Source: Tridacna crocea (taxonomy: Eukaryota; Mollusca; Bivalvia; Cardiida; Cardiidae). From it: a stretch of DNA of 64,000 nt. A program made the position numbers and the translations under genes. This document shows positions 1 through 10,300 of this stretch, piece by piece. The stretch spans positions 1,813,001-1,877,000 of the forward strand of contig OX031058.1 of assembly GCA_943736015.1 (NCBI GenBank), read 5' to 3'. The notes under the pieces are model-generated. The model had not been told where the DNA came from. It was given only the letters and a program-made list of their open reading frames with translations, and made no database searches. The first letter of the stretch is position 1. Each line of letters opens with the position of its first letter.

Positions 1-339
1 ACTTTAGACGGATGTTAAGTGAATTTCTTTGAGGCTCAGTTTCCTTGTCTGCAACATGGAAGTGCTGGAGTATCTCCCGGAACCGGTTACATGTCATGAT
101 GTTTGCAACTCCTTTATTCCCTATCAGGCTGTTGGTACTCCAGTAAATCTACAGTCTCGACAGGCGGTTTATTCCCATCAGGATATTTATAGCTAAGAAT
201 GTTCGCATCTCTGGAAGGGTAACACCATATTAGATGGTATCCTCTCTAAAAACTGGTTGGCGCATCATCCATCTAGCATAACCGATGCTTGTAGTTGAGA
301 CAGGGGCTCCTTGAACGACATGTATTCCAACACCCGAAA
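1..339 (-). pseudogene. piggyBac-type transposase relic, partial
   Basis: On the minus strand the sequence translates into the N-terminal part of a piggyBac (DDE_Tnp_1_7) transposase domain. Readable blocks in order are FTFSGVGIHV, then MRTFLAINILMGINRL, IYWSTNSL, and MTCNRFREILQHFHVAD. These correspond to the family's 'EM..FL.I.ILMGI.RLP...dYWs' and 'M.r.RF..I...LHf.d' signatures. Two in-frame stops interrupt it: a TAA just before YGVTLPEM and a TAG directly before IYWS, where the family usually has an acidic residue. The catalytic region would lie to the left of position 1 and is not in the window. The upstream side is cut by a PAL-D palindrome at about 340. The copy is dead here. The protein family call is by eye, and a conserved-domain search would settle it. 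The only plausible alternative is a domesticated PGBD-like gene, which the stops argue against. Confidence 0.75.
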
Positions 340-538
340 AGGTGAATTCGGAAATTTGCGTAAAGTGTCCGTCCTCTCGGATCAGCCTGCGCAGGCTAAT
401 CCGAGACGGCACTTTACGTCTACATAAGAATTTGTTCTTCAGTAGACTGGTGCAAAACAGAAAATTACATAAAAACGGAAAATGTGACTTTACGCAAATG
501 TCCGAATACCCCCATTTTGCGTGTTGCAGGCCACATGG
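340..538. mobile_element. PAL-D palindromic MITE (D1 type), left end truncated
   Basis: Palindromic core with arms GTAAAGTG..GTCTCGGATCAGCC and its complement (about 360-420), followed by a spacer containing 'gcaaaacagaaaattaca', a second 'tttacgcaaatgtccgaat' and an end reading 'gttgcaggccaca'. The same layout recurs at 24174-24433 and 52709-52934. It lies against the piggyBac relic and seems to have broken into it. D1 differs from the simpler D2 form (23812-24030) in having two core palindromes. Confidence 0.75.
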
Positions 539-1317
539 AAGAGCCTTTGCGTCCTCTTGGCGTCCTCTTGGCGCACATCTATAAACTCTGCAATTTCTCT
601 CGCAAGGTAGGCCAGGCAGTATCATCCTTAACGACTGGGTTTTAATTAAGGACATAGTTATTGATGTTAGATACAACAATCCTGTCTAAGACCTTTGTAA
701 TGAGCCTTTGTCTGATCGGATTTTGAAGATGAAGTTTACAGTTACGCCACATGTATTCCTATATCACCAACCAACTTCTATCAAATGCAACTGACTCTAA
801 AATGTTTCTTAATACTACGCTGTGTTTTACAAGGTCAAGCACGGCTTTTACAGCAGTGATGATGGTCACGTCCGACTGTTGGACAGCGCCGAACTGCGAT
901 CATGTCGTTCTTGACGACACTAAAAACGCGCCATCTATCTGTGGCAGTTAATTCAGAAATACCATAATTGCTTACTAACAATTCTTTTGCAAGTAAATTT
1001 GCACGTTTTTTTTTTTTATAACATTAACATTAGGGTATTCAAAGTTTGTTTGTGTTTGGGTAAACGTCTTTCAAGTGACGCACTATTTACCTCGTGGAAT
1101 GTGCAAGCAAAAATTAATTACATTAATCAAAAATTACGATATGAAAAAATCAAATTCAGCATTTTCAATAAAAATTGATATGAGTGTTGGTATACTTTTT
1201 GCTTGCGTGCAAATCTTTCTCTCGCGCTAACTTTATTTTTAGTTGTCTGAATGGTTTGTGGAAAGACATTTATCATTCATCTTAACCACCTGTAGAGAAA
1301 GCTAGAGCCAACCATTA
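539..1317. other. no recognised feature
   Basis: AT-rich sequence with a T run near 1005-1018. It may hold the degraded N-terminal end of the transposase relic, but I see no family motif. Small open frames here carry no recognisable domain. Confidence 0.4.
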
Positions 1318-1415
1318 GCACTCTTGTTTTATAAACCCTCAAAACGAATATTTTCGGAGGGTATACTGGAATCAGCCTGTCTGTCCGTGTGTCCGTCCGT
1401 GTGTCCATCTGTGTA
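1318..1415 (+). mobile_element. end of a mollusc dispersed repeat ('ctggaatcagcctgtctgtccg' type)
   Basis: Reads 'gttttataaaccctcaaaac ... ggagggtatactggaatcag' and runs into a (TGTCCG)-rich tail. The reverse complement is present at 8605-8715, and a longer diverged relative lies at 21425-21700. The three matches show a dispersed element. The autonomous source is not visible. Confidence 0.65.
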
Positions 1416-1463
1416 CAAAATACTAGCAATTGCTTGTTTCTATCAAAGCGTTGGTAGGGGTAA

Positions 1464-1683
1464 TAACCCATTACCACACAATCCCGACTTTTAACGACCC
1501 TAACAAAAGAAGCCTTTTAAAAACATTGTGGGAAAAGGAGAAAATGCTGGTAACCTTTTCTCCTTTTCCCACAACGTTTTCTACCCTTCACAAAACAAAT
1601 TTCAAATTTTCAGTCACTTTTATTTTGTCGTCTGCAAATGCTTTCGATGTGGACAAACCTAAAAATTTTGAAGTTTGGTAATC
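1464..1683 (+). mobile_element. PAL-A palindromic MITE
   Basis: First full copy of the commonest family. Consensus layout: TTAACCC(A/T)TTACCAAACAA, about 40 bp of 'cttttgacgaccctgagaaa', a 66-bp palindrome of arms GAAAACATTGTGGGAAAAGG-AGAAAATGCTGG, a right flank 'cttcacaaaacaaatttcaa', 'gtcgtctgcaaatgcttt', and a right end TTTGGTAATGGGTTAA. Intact copies are about 230 bp and start and end in TTAA. No coding capacity. Here the left end reads aataaccc and the right TTAA is decayed. Confidence 0.85.
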
Positions 1684-1919
1684 TGTCAAGTCACATTCAG
1701 TGACAGCTCTAGTTTAGTTTAGATGCACATTTGATAGATATTTTTACAACTCGTTTTGCAATAACTGTCTAATTCTACAACAATATTCCTAAACAGAGCA
1801 AACAGGTACAGAAGACCCAGTCTTCGGTCACCAAGGCCCGTGGGAATAAAACTAGCTGAAATTTAATGCCAGTCTTTTCAATTTTCTCCAACTCTTAACC
1901 TGCTACATATCTCAAATGA
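1684..1919. other. no recognised feature
   Basis: AT-rich spacer between PAL-A and PAL-B with no repeat match seen inside the window. Confidence 0.35.
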
Positions 1920-2084
1920 AAATTTAAGTAAATTGTAAACAATCAAAATATTGCTATCTTAAAGTTATCTTATATAAGTCCTGATCGGGCAGTGTAGATC
2001 CAAGATCACACTATATGTTCTGTGCAGTCTAATCCTGATCTGAACTGTCCGCAAAAGGTAGGCGAGCCAAGCCTAAGAGCTAAT
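1920..2084 (-). mobile_element. PAL-B palindromic MITE (diverged)
   Basis: Family consensus in plus sense: TTAACCCTTTAGGCTGCTAA, 'gcgactcgctgacctttt', a 70-bp palindrome of arms GCGGACAGTGTAGATC-AAGATCAGACTGCACA, about 100 bp of AT-rich sequence, and a right end GGATAAGGGTTAA. This copy is inverted and its left arm (1987-2015) carries several changes. It abuts PAL-E at 2085. Confidence 0.75.
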
Positions 2085-2161
2085 CGTCGGTTTACTTCGA
2101 AAACCTCCTAACTACAGCTTGTGACAAGCTGTAGTTACAAAGTTTTCGAAATAAACCGACG
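2085..2161. repeat. PAL-E 77-bp palindrome
   Basis: CGTCGGTTTACTTCGAAAAC ... TTTTCGAAATAAACCGACG with centre 'acagcttgtgacaagctgt'; nearly perfect inverted symmetry end to end. Other copies: 13315-13372 (truncated), 34034-34108, 52123-52200. So short and symmetric that it resembles a bare terminal-repeat hairpin. Confidence 0.85.
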
Positions 2162-2637
2162 TAAAAACTCTCAAAGTACTGCACGGCAACGAGACACAAG
2201 GACTCATTCAATGCAAAGAAAGGAATGGAAGTTGGAAATGTTAAACAAGTTGCTATGTGAGGTGTTCTAAATCGATTCTCTTTAATCTTGAAATTTCATG
2301 CTGAGTCAGGCTTATAAGTTTTACAAGCACCTATTCCAGTCGCAACATATTGCATTGAACTTGATGCGTTACGCTTTCAAGATGCAGCTGATTTGCAAAT
2401 GTCCACTTTTTGAAAATAGTAAACAGTAAACATAAATTACTGATCGGCCAATATAACGGTTTTTGACAGTATTCACACCCCGTTTCGAACTGCCTAAACA
2501 CCACATAAACCTCATAAACCTTGTAGTATTCAGCCATATCTAAAGTTTTGTCAAGATTGATTTGCAACGGCTGATATGATTGGTTGATGTACAGTCAAAA
2601 AGTTGATGACCATGTTACTTCCAGCCCATGACTTATA
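2162..2637. other. no recognised feature
   Basis: AT-rich spacer. A 78-codon minus-strand frame at 2331-2567 has no domain I recognise and no repeat relative in the window. Confidence 0.3.
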
Positions 2638-2755
2638 GCTTGATTAATTGATTGTAAAGTGTTTAAAGCTGTTGTCCAAATTATTTCAGTTAAATCTCGG
2701 CTCCCAGTACACCTGTCCGTGCTTTTGCAGATTTTCGAACGCTTGAGACCCGTGA
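2638..2755 (-). mobile_element. SINE-1 3' end fragment
   Basis: Matches the 3' end of the better-preserved SINE at 36207-36530: 'gattgtaaagtgtttaaagc', 'ttatttcagttaaatctcgg', 'agtacacctgtccgtgc'. The minus strand reads toward an (AATC) tail at 2638. The tRNA-like head is missing. Confidence 0.65.
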
Positions 2756-3473
2756 GAGACGACGACACTGATTGAACCCGCAGATTTCGGCAACTAATTC
2801 AAAAACAAAACAGCACTGTCTTAGTTGATAATACGTCTTTGGTACACGAAGCTCGAACGACAAATAAATAGTTCATTACCACGTTTTCCCGTGGCGCGGC
2901 ACCTGTTGATTTCTCCGCACAGGTAAGCCATCTAACAGGTAGTTTTGCGGGTGAACACCTGTGCCGAGGTCCCCTGCCAACCGATAGAAGGTCTGGCAAG
3001 AACGCTAAATGCCAGTGTTACAGACAGAGTTTTATCAATTTCACATTAACGCTTGCTTTTCACATTCTCAGAGAAACGCTCATCCTTTGCCTCGAAAACT
3101 GACAGGTAGCATTTGAGAAATGTACTGGATTGCACTAAACGTTAATTTGACATTGCTATGTTGTGTGTGGGGATGGTTTTGCATTTAGAAGTCTGTTGGT
3201 CTATAATCGATAAAACTACTCTATATGAAAAGAAGAAGATACAAAAATAATTGAGTTTTTTTTGCCCCCGATAAACGTAACATGAAATTCGGGACAAAAC
3301 AAAAAACGAATTCAATTTTTTTTAAATAGATCTTGATATTATGTTTTACAAAATTATCACTAGAAAACCTGGTAAAACAAGCAACATCAACGCTAGAGCT
3401 AGCATTAAAAAAGCAAAAACAAACTGTTTTCTTTCACTTAAAAACATTTCAATTGTGCTTTGAGAAAAAATGG
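2756..3473. other. no recognised element; small inverted repeat
   Basis: Contains a short inverted pair, 'gcacaggt' at about 2917 and 'acctgtgc' at about 2956, but nothing else that recurs in the window. Confidence 0.3.
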
Positions 3474-3694
3474 TTTAACCCTTTACCAAACAATCCCTGG
3501 TTTTTACGACCCAGAGGAAGAAGCCTTTTGAAACTATTGTGGGAAAAGGAGAAAATGCGAGCAACCAGCATTTTCTCCATTTCGCACAATGTTTTCTACT
3601 CCTTTAAAGTCAAGTTTCAGTTTTTGAGTCACATTTAATTTGTTGTCCGCAAATACTTGGTCCAACATTTTGTCATTTGGTAAAGACGGTTAAT
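3474..3694 (+). mobile_element. PAL-A palindromic MITE
   Basis: Starts TTTAACCCTTTACCAAACAA and ends TTTGGTAAAGACGGTTAA. The arms differ slightly from each other ('gaaaatgcgagcaaccagca'), so this copy has begun to decay. Confidence 0.85.
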
Positions 3695-5000
3695 GTATTA
3701 GGAAATCCATGTAAATGTAATATCATTTACGAAGACTTACCTTTGTCCACTGTTTTCTATTGGGCAATATTCTGCATGTCAAATGACCGGTTTACTTCAT
3801 GATTCAGTCGGTTGTTAGACAAAAGGAGCTTTTTGGATCAAGCATTGTGATGACTTGCAGGGTATAATGAATTACGGCTAAGCATTAACAAGGACCATTC
3901 TTCAGTTATTTCCCTTGATTCTTCTCCAGCACTACATTAGTCCTAATAAGGGAATTACTTGGATTTTATCCTTGATTTTCTTGCACTGAACAGATATTTT
4001 CCCGGGACAATGTTTCAAGTAAATCTAGTTTGATTGTTTTACAAATCGATATGTACGGAGTTCCTGCTGATTGAGAACAGAATTTGATTTAAATTATATT
4101 TGGACCTTAAACATACATCATTAATCATTGTTATAATTATCGCAACATCCCCAAAGGAACTAAGGATAAAAACAAAGGAATACAGGTGAAAGGACCACCG
4201 TGTTATATGGAAACTTTCAGTCTTTATCTGGCAAGGGAGATGATTTAATTAACAGGAATGACCCCATTAAATCCCCTTTTTTGTTCCAAAGCGTCGCTTT
4301 CTCTTGATCAAGTTTCATACCTAAATGTTATTGATTTATGCACGTAAACAGATGACTTCACCGACCTTAACTATCATGATATATCAAATTCAATAAAATG
4401 ACCAGTCCCATGTATCACACCTAGTGATACACAGCTGAATAATGTACGACTTACTATAATGCAGGAGCAGGTGCGCTGTTAAGAATGTTGTAAGAATGTA
4501 GTAAAGATGAAACCCAATCTATTCCAAATTTTCTTTCCTTTTATATTCCTTCTTTCTTTCGTCGTTTTTCCTCTAGCAAAATACAAGTTAGCACTACTTT
4601 GTCAAATTTTAAGCATGCAGATGATTTCTGCTATATCATACCTGTTGATTCATCCTTGCGTCTTGAGCTTCTAGCATGACTCTGTTACTTAATTCTTAGA
4701 TATTATCTCGATGACAAAACACGCTTTATTAATCCCTTGGCTTCAGGCTGCTCACAGGTGAGTTTAGAATTTTCATTGTGACAGACGTGATCGAGGTGGC
4801 GTGTGTAAAACTACTTGGACCGTCATAGAGAAAGGTTGTCGAGGTAATAACACGGATCAGGGATTAGTGCCGAATCGTCTCCGTGTGACCCGAGGTGTGC
4901 CTGCCCTTGTCCTGTCCTTGTCAGGAATTATCTCACGGTTCTTCCTCACACACGTGCTGATACCAGTAAAGCGGTGGCAAGGTTAACTCCCGAAAGCTTC
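3695..5000. other. 1.3 kb without a recognised feature
   Basis: AT-rich, with a short TTCC/TTCT-rich patch near 4540-4570. A 61-codon frame at 4801-4986 has no recognisable domain. No internal repeat or match to another part of the window was seen. Confidence 0.35.
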
Positions 5001-5228
5001 AACTCTTTACCACACAATCCCGAGTTTTGACGCCCTTGAAGAAAAAGCCTTTGAAAACATGTTGGGAAAAGGAGAAAATGCTGGCAACCAGCATTTTCTC
5101 CTTTTCCCGCATTGCTTTTCAACCCTTCCCAAAACGAATTTCTTTTTGTTTAACAATGTTTATTTTGTCGCCTGCAAATGCTTCGAATTTGGACCAAGCT
5201 GAAATTTTGTCGTTTGATAAAAAGTTAA
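5001..5228 (+). mobile_element. PAL-A palindromic MITE
   Basis: Left AACTCTTTACCACACAATCC, full palindrome, right flank with 'gtcgcctgcaaatgctt', right end AAAAAGTTAA. Confidence 0.85.
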
Positions 5229-5620
5229 AGGACATTACAAGCTTGTGAATCCGAACAAAATGTTTTTTTTTTTGCATTGCCGATATTCATCTGCAAGTTA
5301 TACGCACGTCACGACAACAGAGATCTTAATTTTGGAAAAGTTGATCGACGATAACTGAACCTTCGACTCGCTGTATCAGTTAGTGACGTGCAAACTCAAA
5401 ACATGTCGAAATTCGCTGTTTTCACCTTCTTAATGAGGAAAACACATCTTTAGTAAGTAAGTCTGCTGTCTATTTGTTAACCGGTTTACTATTTTATAGG
5501 TCTCGTCACTTTTCTTGTGGACCACACGCGAGGTTAAAGGAGGTTTCGAGGGGAAAAGACAATGGCAATTCAGACCATAGCGGTTAGAACATAATGGGAC
5601 ATGAACATAACCAGTTTTTG
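5229..5620. other. no recognised feature
   Basis: Spacer with a T run at about 5264-5272. No repeat partner seen. Confidence 0.3.
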
Positions 5621-6338
5621 TGATATTTGTCGAAGGTAATACCACTATGAGTTCAATATTGAAATTTGAAGACCATGCATCGTGTTTTGTGCAAAGCTGA
5701 AGGAAATAAACCCAATTAAGCTCTATTTTTCACAGACAGATGAGTGTTTCGGTAGCACTCAGATATGTAATTATGTAATTGGAAATAGCATGTTAAAATA
5801 CATTGGGCGAGGCTATTGATCGTGGAAATATTAATTTTTTATTGAAAATAGCCTCACCTGCTCATAGCCTTCTATTGGCGCCATGTTATATACAAAAGTT
5901 GTCGACTGATTGCTTAGTACTGGGCATTTTCGTTCCAGAACTTGTTCGTATCTTGGCTTGTTCGTCCCACGATTGCGAATTACTCTATTTGATTGTGCAT
6001 ATGTATTTTCAGATTGAAATAATTGATTGTAATGTTTTGAAGTAAGATCTAAATATTATAGTTTTCAGGTAAAAACTTGATTTTATTCGACATACTTACA
6101 TGGTTTCTCTCTCTATCTATCATGCATTCTACTGTCAAGGGACGTTACTCCTGACTTATCTAAGTGATCAAAGGGAAACCACCAATACATAGATAATCCT
6201 TTGTCATAAATACTCTCCCTTCGACCAAGAAGGTACTCATCTGCCCGGTATATTGACCTTCGAAAAAATATTTGAATAATATTTCTTTTGCGTTCAAATT
6301 ATCAATTCCTCACAATAGCTTCCATGACAAATACCACT
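5621..6338 (+). mobile_element. non-autonomous TIR element, copy 1 of 2
   Basis: Shares most of its length with 22571-23247, including 'aataaacccaattaa', 'cggtagcact', 'ttcacatggtttctctctct' in similar form and 'gacaaataccac'. Ends are inverted: GATATTTGTCGAAG on the left and TGACAAATACCAC on the right. No transposase frame is visible. The superfamily cannot be told from a 12-bp terminus. Confidence 0.7.
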
Positions 6339-6444
6339 CCAGCATTTTCAACGCTTTGGTTTATGTGTTGGGAAAAATGTGCACAAAGAGTCAATTTTAA
6401 CGATGAGAGAGGAACAATTTCTGTCGTAATTGTCCTCGCCTTAC

Positions 6445-6557
6445 CTAGGGAAAAAATCTGCTGAGCGAGCTCTCGAAATCCTTTGACTCTGACATCACTT
6501 TCAGAGCAACTACAGCAAGGCGATCCCTTTCGACGGCTAAAATATAATCCATTAGAC
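6445..6557 (-). CDS. candidate internal exon (weak)
   Basis: On the minus strand a pyrimidine-rich acceptor (tgtttttttag) precedes a 113-nt open stretch that ends in a good donor (CTAG then GTAAGG). It reads SNGLYFSRRKGSPCCSCS, then ESDVRVKGFRELAQQIFSL. I recognise no family. It lies in an open frame of 111 codons that also runs into the neighbouring TIR element, so the openness alone means little. Only the pair of splice-like borders and the more protein-like composition support it. Confidence 0.15.
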
Positions 6558-6679
6558 CTAAAAAAACACTCAGCAATTACCATTCTGTCGACCCAATCCC
6601 TCGCTCGCCTGTATTGCAATGTGATACGCACCTGCACGATAATTTTTTCCCTGCTATAAAACTAAAGAGAAATTTCCTG

Positions 6680-6855
6680 TTCGGTAATAAAAAACCTAAA
6701 TACTGCTGTTTCAAAACTATGTTTTGGGGAATAATATCTCTTTCTCGGACAGTGTAGATCCAAGATCAGACTGCACGTTCTGCGCAGTCTGATTTTGATC
6801 TACACCGTCTGCAAATGGTCAACAAGTCGCACTTAGCAGCTAAGGGGTTGTAGTG
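6680..6855 (-). mobile_element. PAL-B palindromic MITE
   Basis: Palindrome centred on about 6778 ('gcacgttctgcgcag'), followed by 'gcaaatggtcaacaagtcgc' and 'cttagcagctaaggggtt'. This is the inverted left end of the family. Confidence 0.8.
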
Positions 6856-7139
6856 TAAGTTTTCGCGTGCAAAAATAAAAAAAGAGTCACATGTTTCTCT
6901 CTAAATCTTCCTAAATACACTTCCGTTAAACGTAGTCTATCAATTCCGTTGACAGATTTCACGGACAGATTTACAGATAGATGCACATAACGTTGTTTGG
7001 TTATAGATGTCGCCCGTTATCGTTTTATATACTGAGCGCATTTAAAAAAACGCACACCTTGGTTTTAAAAATATATCTAGGAAAATATTTGTATTTGTGT
7101 TGTCAAAAAATGAAATTCACAAAGTCAGTAGTGTTACCA
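6856..7139. other. no recognised feature
   Basis: AT-rich spacer just under 300 bp. No repeat match seen. Confidence 0.3.
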
Positions 7140-7488
7140 CCGCAAACGGGAGACCACTCCTTCCTGCATGGCTTCGTCCCTGGATTTTAATACAATACCT
7201 GACTACTGCGTCAGAAAGATATCTCCTTGGCTCAGTAGTTATGATATTGGTCTTTTAATCCTCGAAAAACGAGAATATTTGTCCTCCTTAGCTTCGAATC
7301 CCGCCAGATGCGGTATATATTTGAGCTATGCATTTATTTGTTTCTTTGTTACGGACTTTGTTCGTAAGATGGGAGCTCGAGCGGTATTGGCCATTGAGCC
7401 ATTAATCCCATTTGTTGTTCAAAATCAGACTTTCTGCCTAACAAGGCTTTGAGTGATCAATTAATGATGACTTTAAGAGGGAGTGTGT
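7140..7488 (+). mobile_element. SINE-3 tRNA-derived unit, first of a head-to-tail pair
   Basis: Begins at 'cgggagaccactccttcc', then a tRNA-like region with an A-box-like 'ggctcagtagttatgat' (near 7229) and a B-box-like 'gcttcgaatcc' (7291-7301), then 'ttgttacggactttgttcgtaag' in two pieces, 'ggccattgagccattaatcc' and a junction 'atgatgactttaagaggg' that leads straight into the next unit. About 341 bp per unit. The pol III boxes point to tRNA ancestry; it is not a functional tRNA gene. Confidence 0.75.
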
Positions 7489-7705
7489 TACGGGAGACCA
7501 CTCCTTCCGGCATGGCTTCGTCCCGATTTAAATATCATACCTGATTACTGCGTCAGGGAGATATCACTGGGTCAGTGGTCATGGTATTGGTCTTTTAAAC
7601 GAGGATATTTGTCCATCGTGGGTCTGAATCCCGCCAGCTGCGGTATATACTTATCTATATATTTATTTGTTTCTTTGTTCCGGACATTTTTCGTAAGAAT
7701 TGACA
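7489..7705 (+). mobile_element. SINE-3 unit, truncated second copy
   Basis: Repeats 'acgggagaccactccttcc' directly after the first unit. The A-box region is 'gggtcagtggtcatggtatt' and the B-box region 'ggtctgaatcccgcc'. It stops after 'cggacatttttcgtaagaat', so the second half of the unit is absent. Confidence 0.75.
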
Positions 7706-8194
7706 TCACCGACGCAAAGACCACGCCTGGCCTGCTATACACTTCTGTGGAATATTGTTCCACTTCTGAATCAGTGCCTAAATGGAGTTTAATCTCATTT
7801 TGAGATGAGTACCACACACACTTTAAGAATCTTGTGATCTTTACGGTGGCCACAGTAAAATTAATATTGAATTCGTAAATTTCAATTTTTGATCACAAGC
7901 TCAGGCTTTTGATTTGAGATGAAGCATTCGTCTTATTTTTATGAAATTTTGGGCACTGGGCTATTAAATATTGACATTTGACATGGTGAATTTTTATTGT
8001 CCTGAATTTATCTTCGTCCGACATATTACTATCGAAACCTAGGTGTGCGTTTTTAAATGTACATGTACTCGGTATACAAGTGCGGCTATGTTTTAGATCA
8101 CGTGACTGATTGCAATATGGAAAAAAACAATGATTAGGACCAGGTTAGATGAAGTTACGGAATCGGCCGAATTGTGAAGGCCCAGTGGGCTTTA
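7706..8194. other. no recognised feature
   Basis: AT-rich, no repeat match seen. Confidence 0.3.
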
Positions 8195-8269
8195 CTAAAT
8201 ATGCGGATACTATAGATCCAGGATCAGGGTGCACGTTCCGTACAGTCTCATCTTTATCTATACTCTCTG
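8195..8269. mobile_element. PAL-B core fragment
   Basis: Only the palindrome survives, with several changes ('tatagatccaggatcaggg' / 'cagtctcatctttatctata'). Confidence 0.55.
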
Positions 8270-8450
8270 CAGAGCCCCAGATAAAATGAGTGATTTTGAT
8301 TTCAAAATTGAAAATATTAATTACTCTCCACTAAAACCTTTGTTGTGGGTACTCATTAGAATCGTCTCGATGAGACAACATAGGGTTTTAAAGTAATATA
8401 AAGGTTTTAGAATAACATCACTCTGTCTTATCTGGAGCTCTGCTCTCTAC
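8270..8450. mobile_element. palindromic MITE with GAGCTCCAGATA-type ends, copy 1
   Basis: Left end GCAGAGCCCCAGATAAAATG, right end TTATCTGGAGCTCTGC, and a centre 'actcattagaatcgtctcga'. The better copy is 63520-63722. This copy has lost part of the right inner arm. Confidence 0.75.
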
Positions 8451-8604
8451 AAATCAATGATTGTGATAATTTTTGGAGGCCCAAAACAGTCAGATTGTGA
8501 ATATGTGCGATAACGACCTAAAATCTGTAGTCTTTCACATCTGGTTCCTTGCATGTCCACTGGGCTTGATGAAATTCATAACAGCAGTGAATCAGCAATT
8601 ATCA

Positions 8605-8715
8605 TGCAAAATAAAACTAGAGCTGTCACTACGGACAGACGGACACACGGACAGACAGACTGATTCCAGTATACTCTCGAAAACATTCGTTTTGCGGGTG
8701 TATGACAAATAAAAC
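8605..8715 (-). mobile_element. end of mollusc dispersed repeat (copy 2)
   Basis: Reverse complement closely follows 1318-1415: 'acacccgcaaaacgaatgtt', 'gtatactggaatcagtctgt', then a (CTGTCCGTG) tail. Seen in plus orientation as a GGACAGACGGACACACGG run. Confidence 0.65.
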
Positions 8716-8739
8716 TAATAAGATGATAGTAATTAAACA

Positions 8740-8898
8740 CCAAATTTTACTATTTCAAAATGCATTTTTGGAGAAAAATATTCTTTATCGGACAGTGCAG
8801 ATCGAAGATCAGACTGCACGTTCTGTGCAGTCTGATCTTGATCTACGCTGTCCGTAAAAGGTCAGAGAGTCGTGCTTAGCAGCCTACGAGTTAGAGAA
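8740..8898 (-). mobile_element. PAL-B palindromic MITE
   Basis: Clean palindrome with centre 'gcacgttctgtgcag', followed by the inverted left end 'aggtcagagagtcgtgctta' and 'gcagcctacgagtta'. Confidence 0.85.
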
Positions 8899-9594
8899 TT
8901 GAAGAACGGTTCATGTTTTACCTGTAAATTCGCTGCATTTCTTTTGATGCTAAATTGACATATCCTATTGCATTAGACTGGCAATAAATAATGCTAGGGT
9001 GGTATACTCGAAATGTTAGGTAGCGTAGCGGCTCTATCTATTTATAAAACTCCGTCTGGTGGGATAAACATTCAGCGATTCCCACTTGTTTACTCGTAAG
9101 TAATTTTATCACATAACTCCCCTTGTTTTTAGATGTAAGACAGCCATAACGAATTTTGTAGTCTCACGCATGTGCGAGATAAAAAACAAAAGACGCCGTA
9201 TTTGGTCAAAGCACTGTAATTATGCAACTAATTGCTAAAACATTGCTGACCAAGGTTCCTGTGTGAAATTGCCTGTCAAAACTGAAGATCGCGACCAATC
9301 TGAAAATTTTGACATCTTTGGATGTAAAACAAAACCGCTATGTCCAAGTTTCTTTGGAAGTGTTCTCAGTCTGTGAGGTACGAACCTTTCAAAGAAACAA
9401 ATGGGCTTGCCTTAAATTTCAATGAACATGCATATGTAGATCTATATTTAAACATGTTATGAGCTATAATTCTTGAGATATATAGTAATGTGATAAAAAG
9501 AATCTGACACATAGGCCTATTCGTTGGCTTTTGAGGTAAAATTTCAGTAAACTTCTCCACAAAAAATGTTATCTAGCTCGGCAAAATAAATTAT
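8899..9594. other. no recognised feature
   Basis: AT-rich with no repeat match seen; small frames have no domain. Confidence 0.3.
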
Positions 9595-10000
9595 GATCTT
9601 TCATTTAAAAAAAAGGATCTGTTCATTTCAAACGTTTAACCCCTGTTATTGTTGGGACTCTCGTGAAAATCCAGTACAGTTGTTTTCGGAAATTCCCCAT
9701 TGGGTACCCCCTCCCACATAAGAACGCATAAAAATAATACGTAAAGCGCGGGAAATTTAGTGTAAATTACGTCATATTTCCTTCTGCTTGAATGACACGC
9801 TCTGTTTACCTAGGTACAGTGTAACTTTTGTGCGGGAACTACTGTTCCTCCTTTTACTGAAGAAATAGAAAATATGAAATCAGTATTTTCCGCTAGTAGA
9901 AACCGTGAAATATCAAACTATAATCCGTTATTATTTCTCGATAAACTACCAAAAAGCATGTAATCAAGGTAGTTATCAGTGTTATTTCCAGAAATTTGAG
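9595..10000 (+). mobile_element. PAL-F element, body only
   Basis: Shares the ordered blocks 'aaaatccagtacagttgttt', 'gggtaccccctcccacataa', 'acgtaaagcgcgggaaattt', 'tttacctaggta', 'atttctcgataaactacc' with 26880-27290, 33745-34310, 34410-34870 and 25265-25630 (inverted). The palindromic end module (TTTCGGTTAAAGATCGAAAT...) is missing here. Confidence 0.7.
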
Positions 10001-10133
10001 TCGAAGTAACTTCTAAATAGGCTTCTTCAACTGTAGAAATGATGCCCTACTTTTAATATTAATTCTAGATTTAGTGCAAATCTTAAGTAGAAAATTGGTC
10101 CTCGATATAAGAAAACTCTAAACTTAGATCTGG

Positions 10134-10298
10134 TTACGTATTCACCAACCATTCTTAAGAACGTTCTTTGGCTTATTCTCCAGAATTTTCTACTTTTGTA
10201 GGTAACACAACTTTTGATTGGCTAAACCACCAAATTATGAAAACCTTGGAGATAAAGACTAAGACTATTCTTAAGAATGGTCGGTGAATACGGGCCTG
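10134..10298. mobile_element. PAL-C palindromic MITE, centre deleted
   Basis: Ends GTATTCACCAACCATTCTTA and the inverse (AAGAATGGTCGGTGAATAC) remain, but only one CCAAT-type box (tgattggctaaacca) survives at the centre. Confidence 0.8.
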
Positions 10299-10300
10299 GG

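Noticed and set aside
6302..6637. Whole 111-codon minus frame as a gene
   Set aside because: Its last part is inside a TIR element, so only the 113-nt segment with splice borders was kept, at low confidence.
7220..7310. Possible tRNA gene (A- and B-box-like strings)
   Set aside because: No cloverleaf acceptor stem can be drawn, and the same sequence recurs as a SINE at 12.2, 38.1 and 38.9-39.7 kb.
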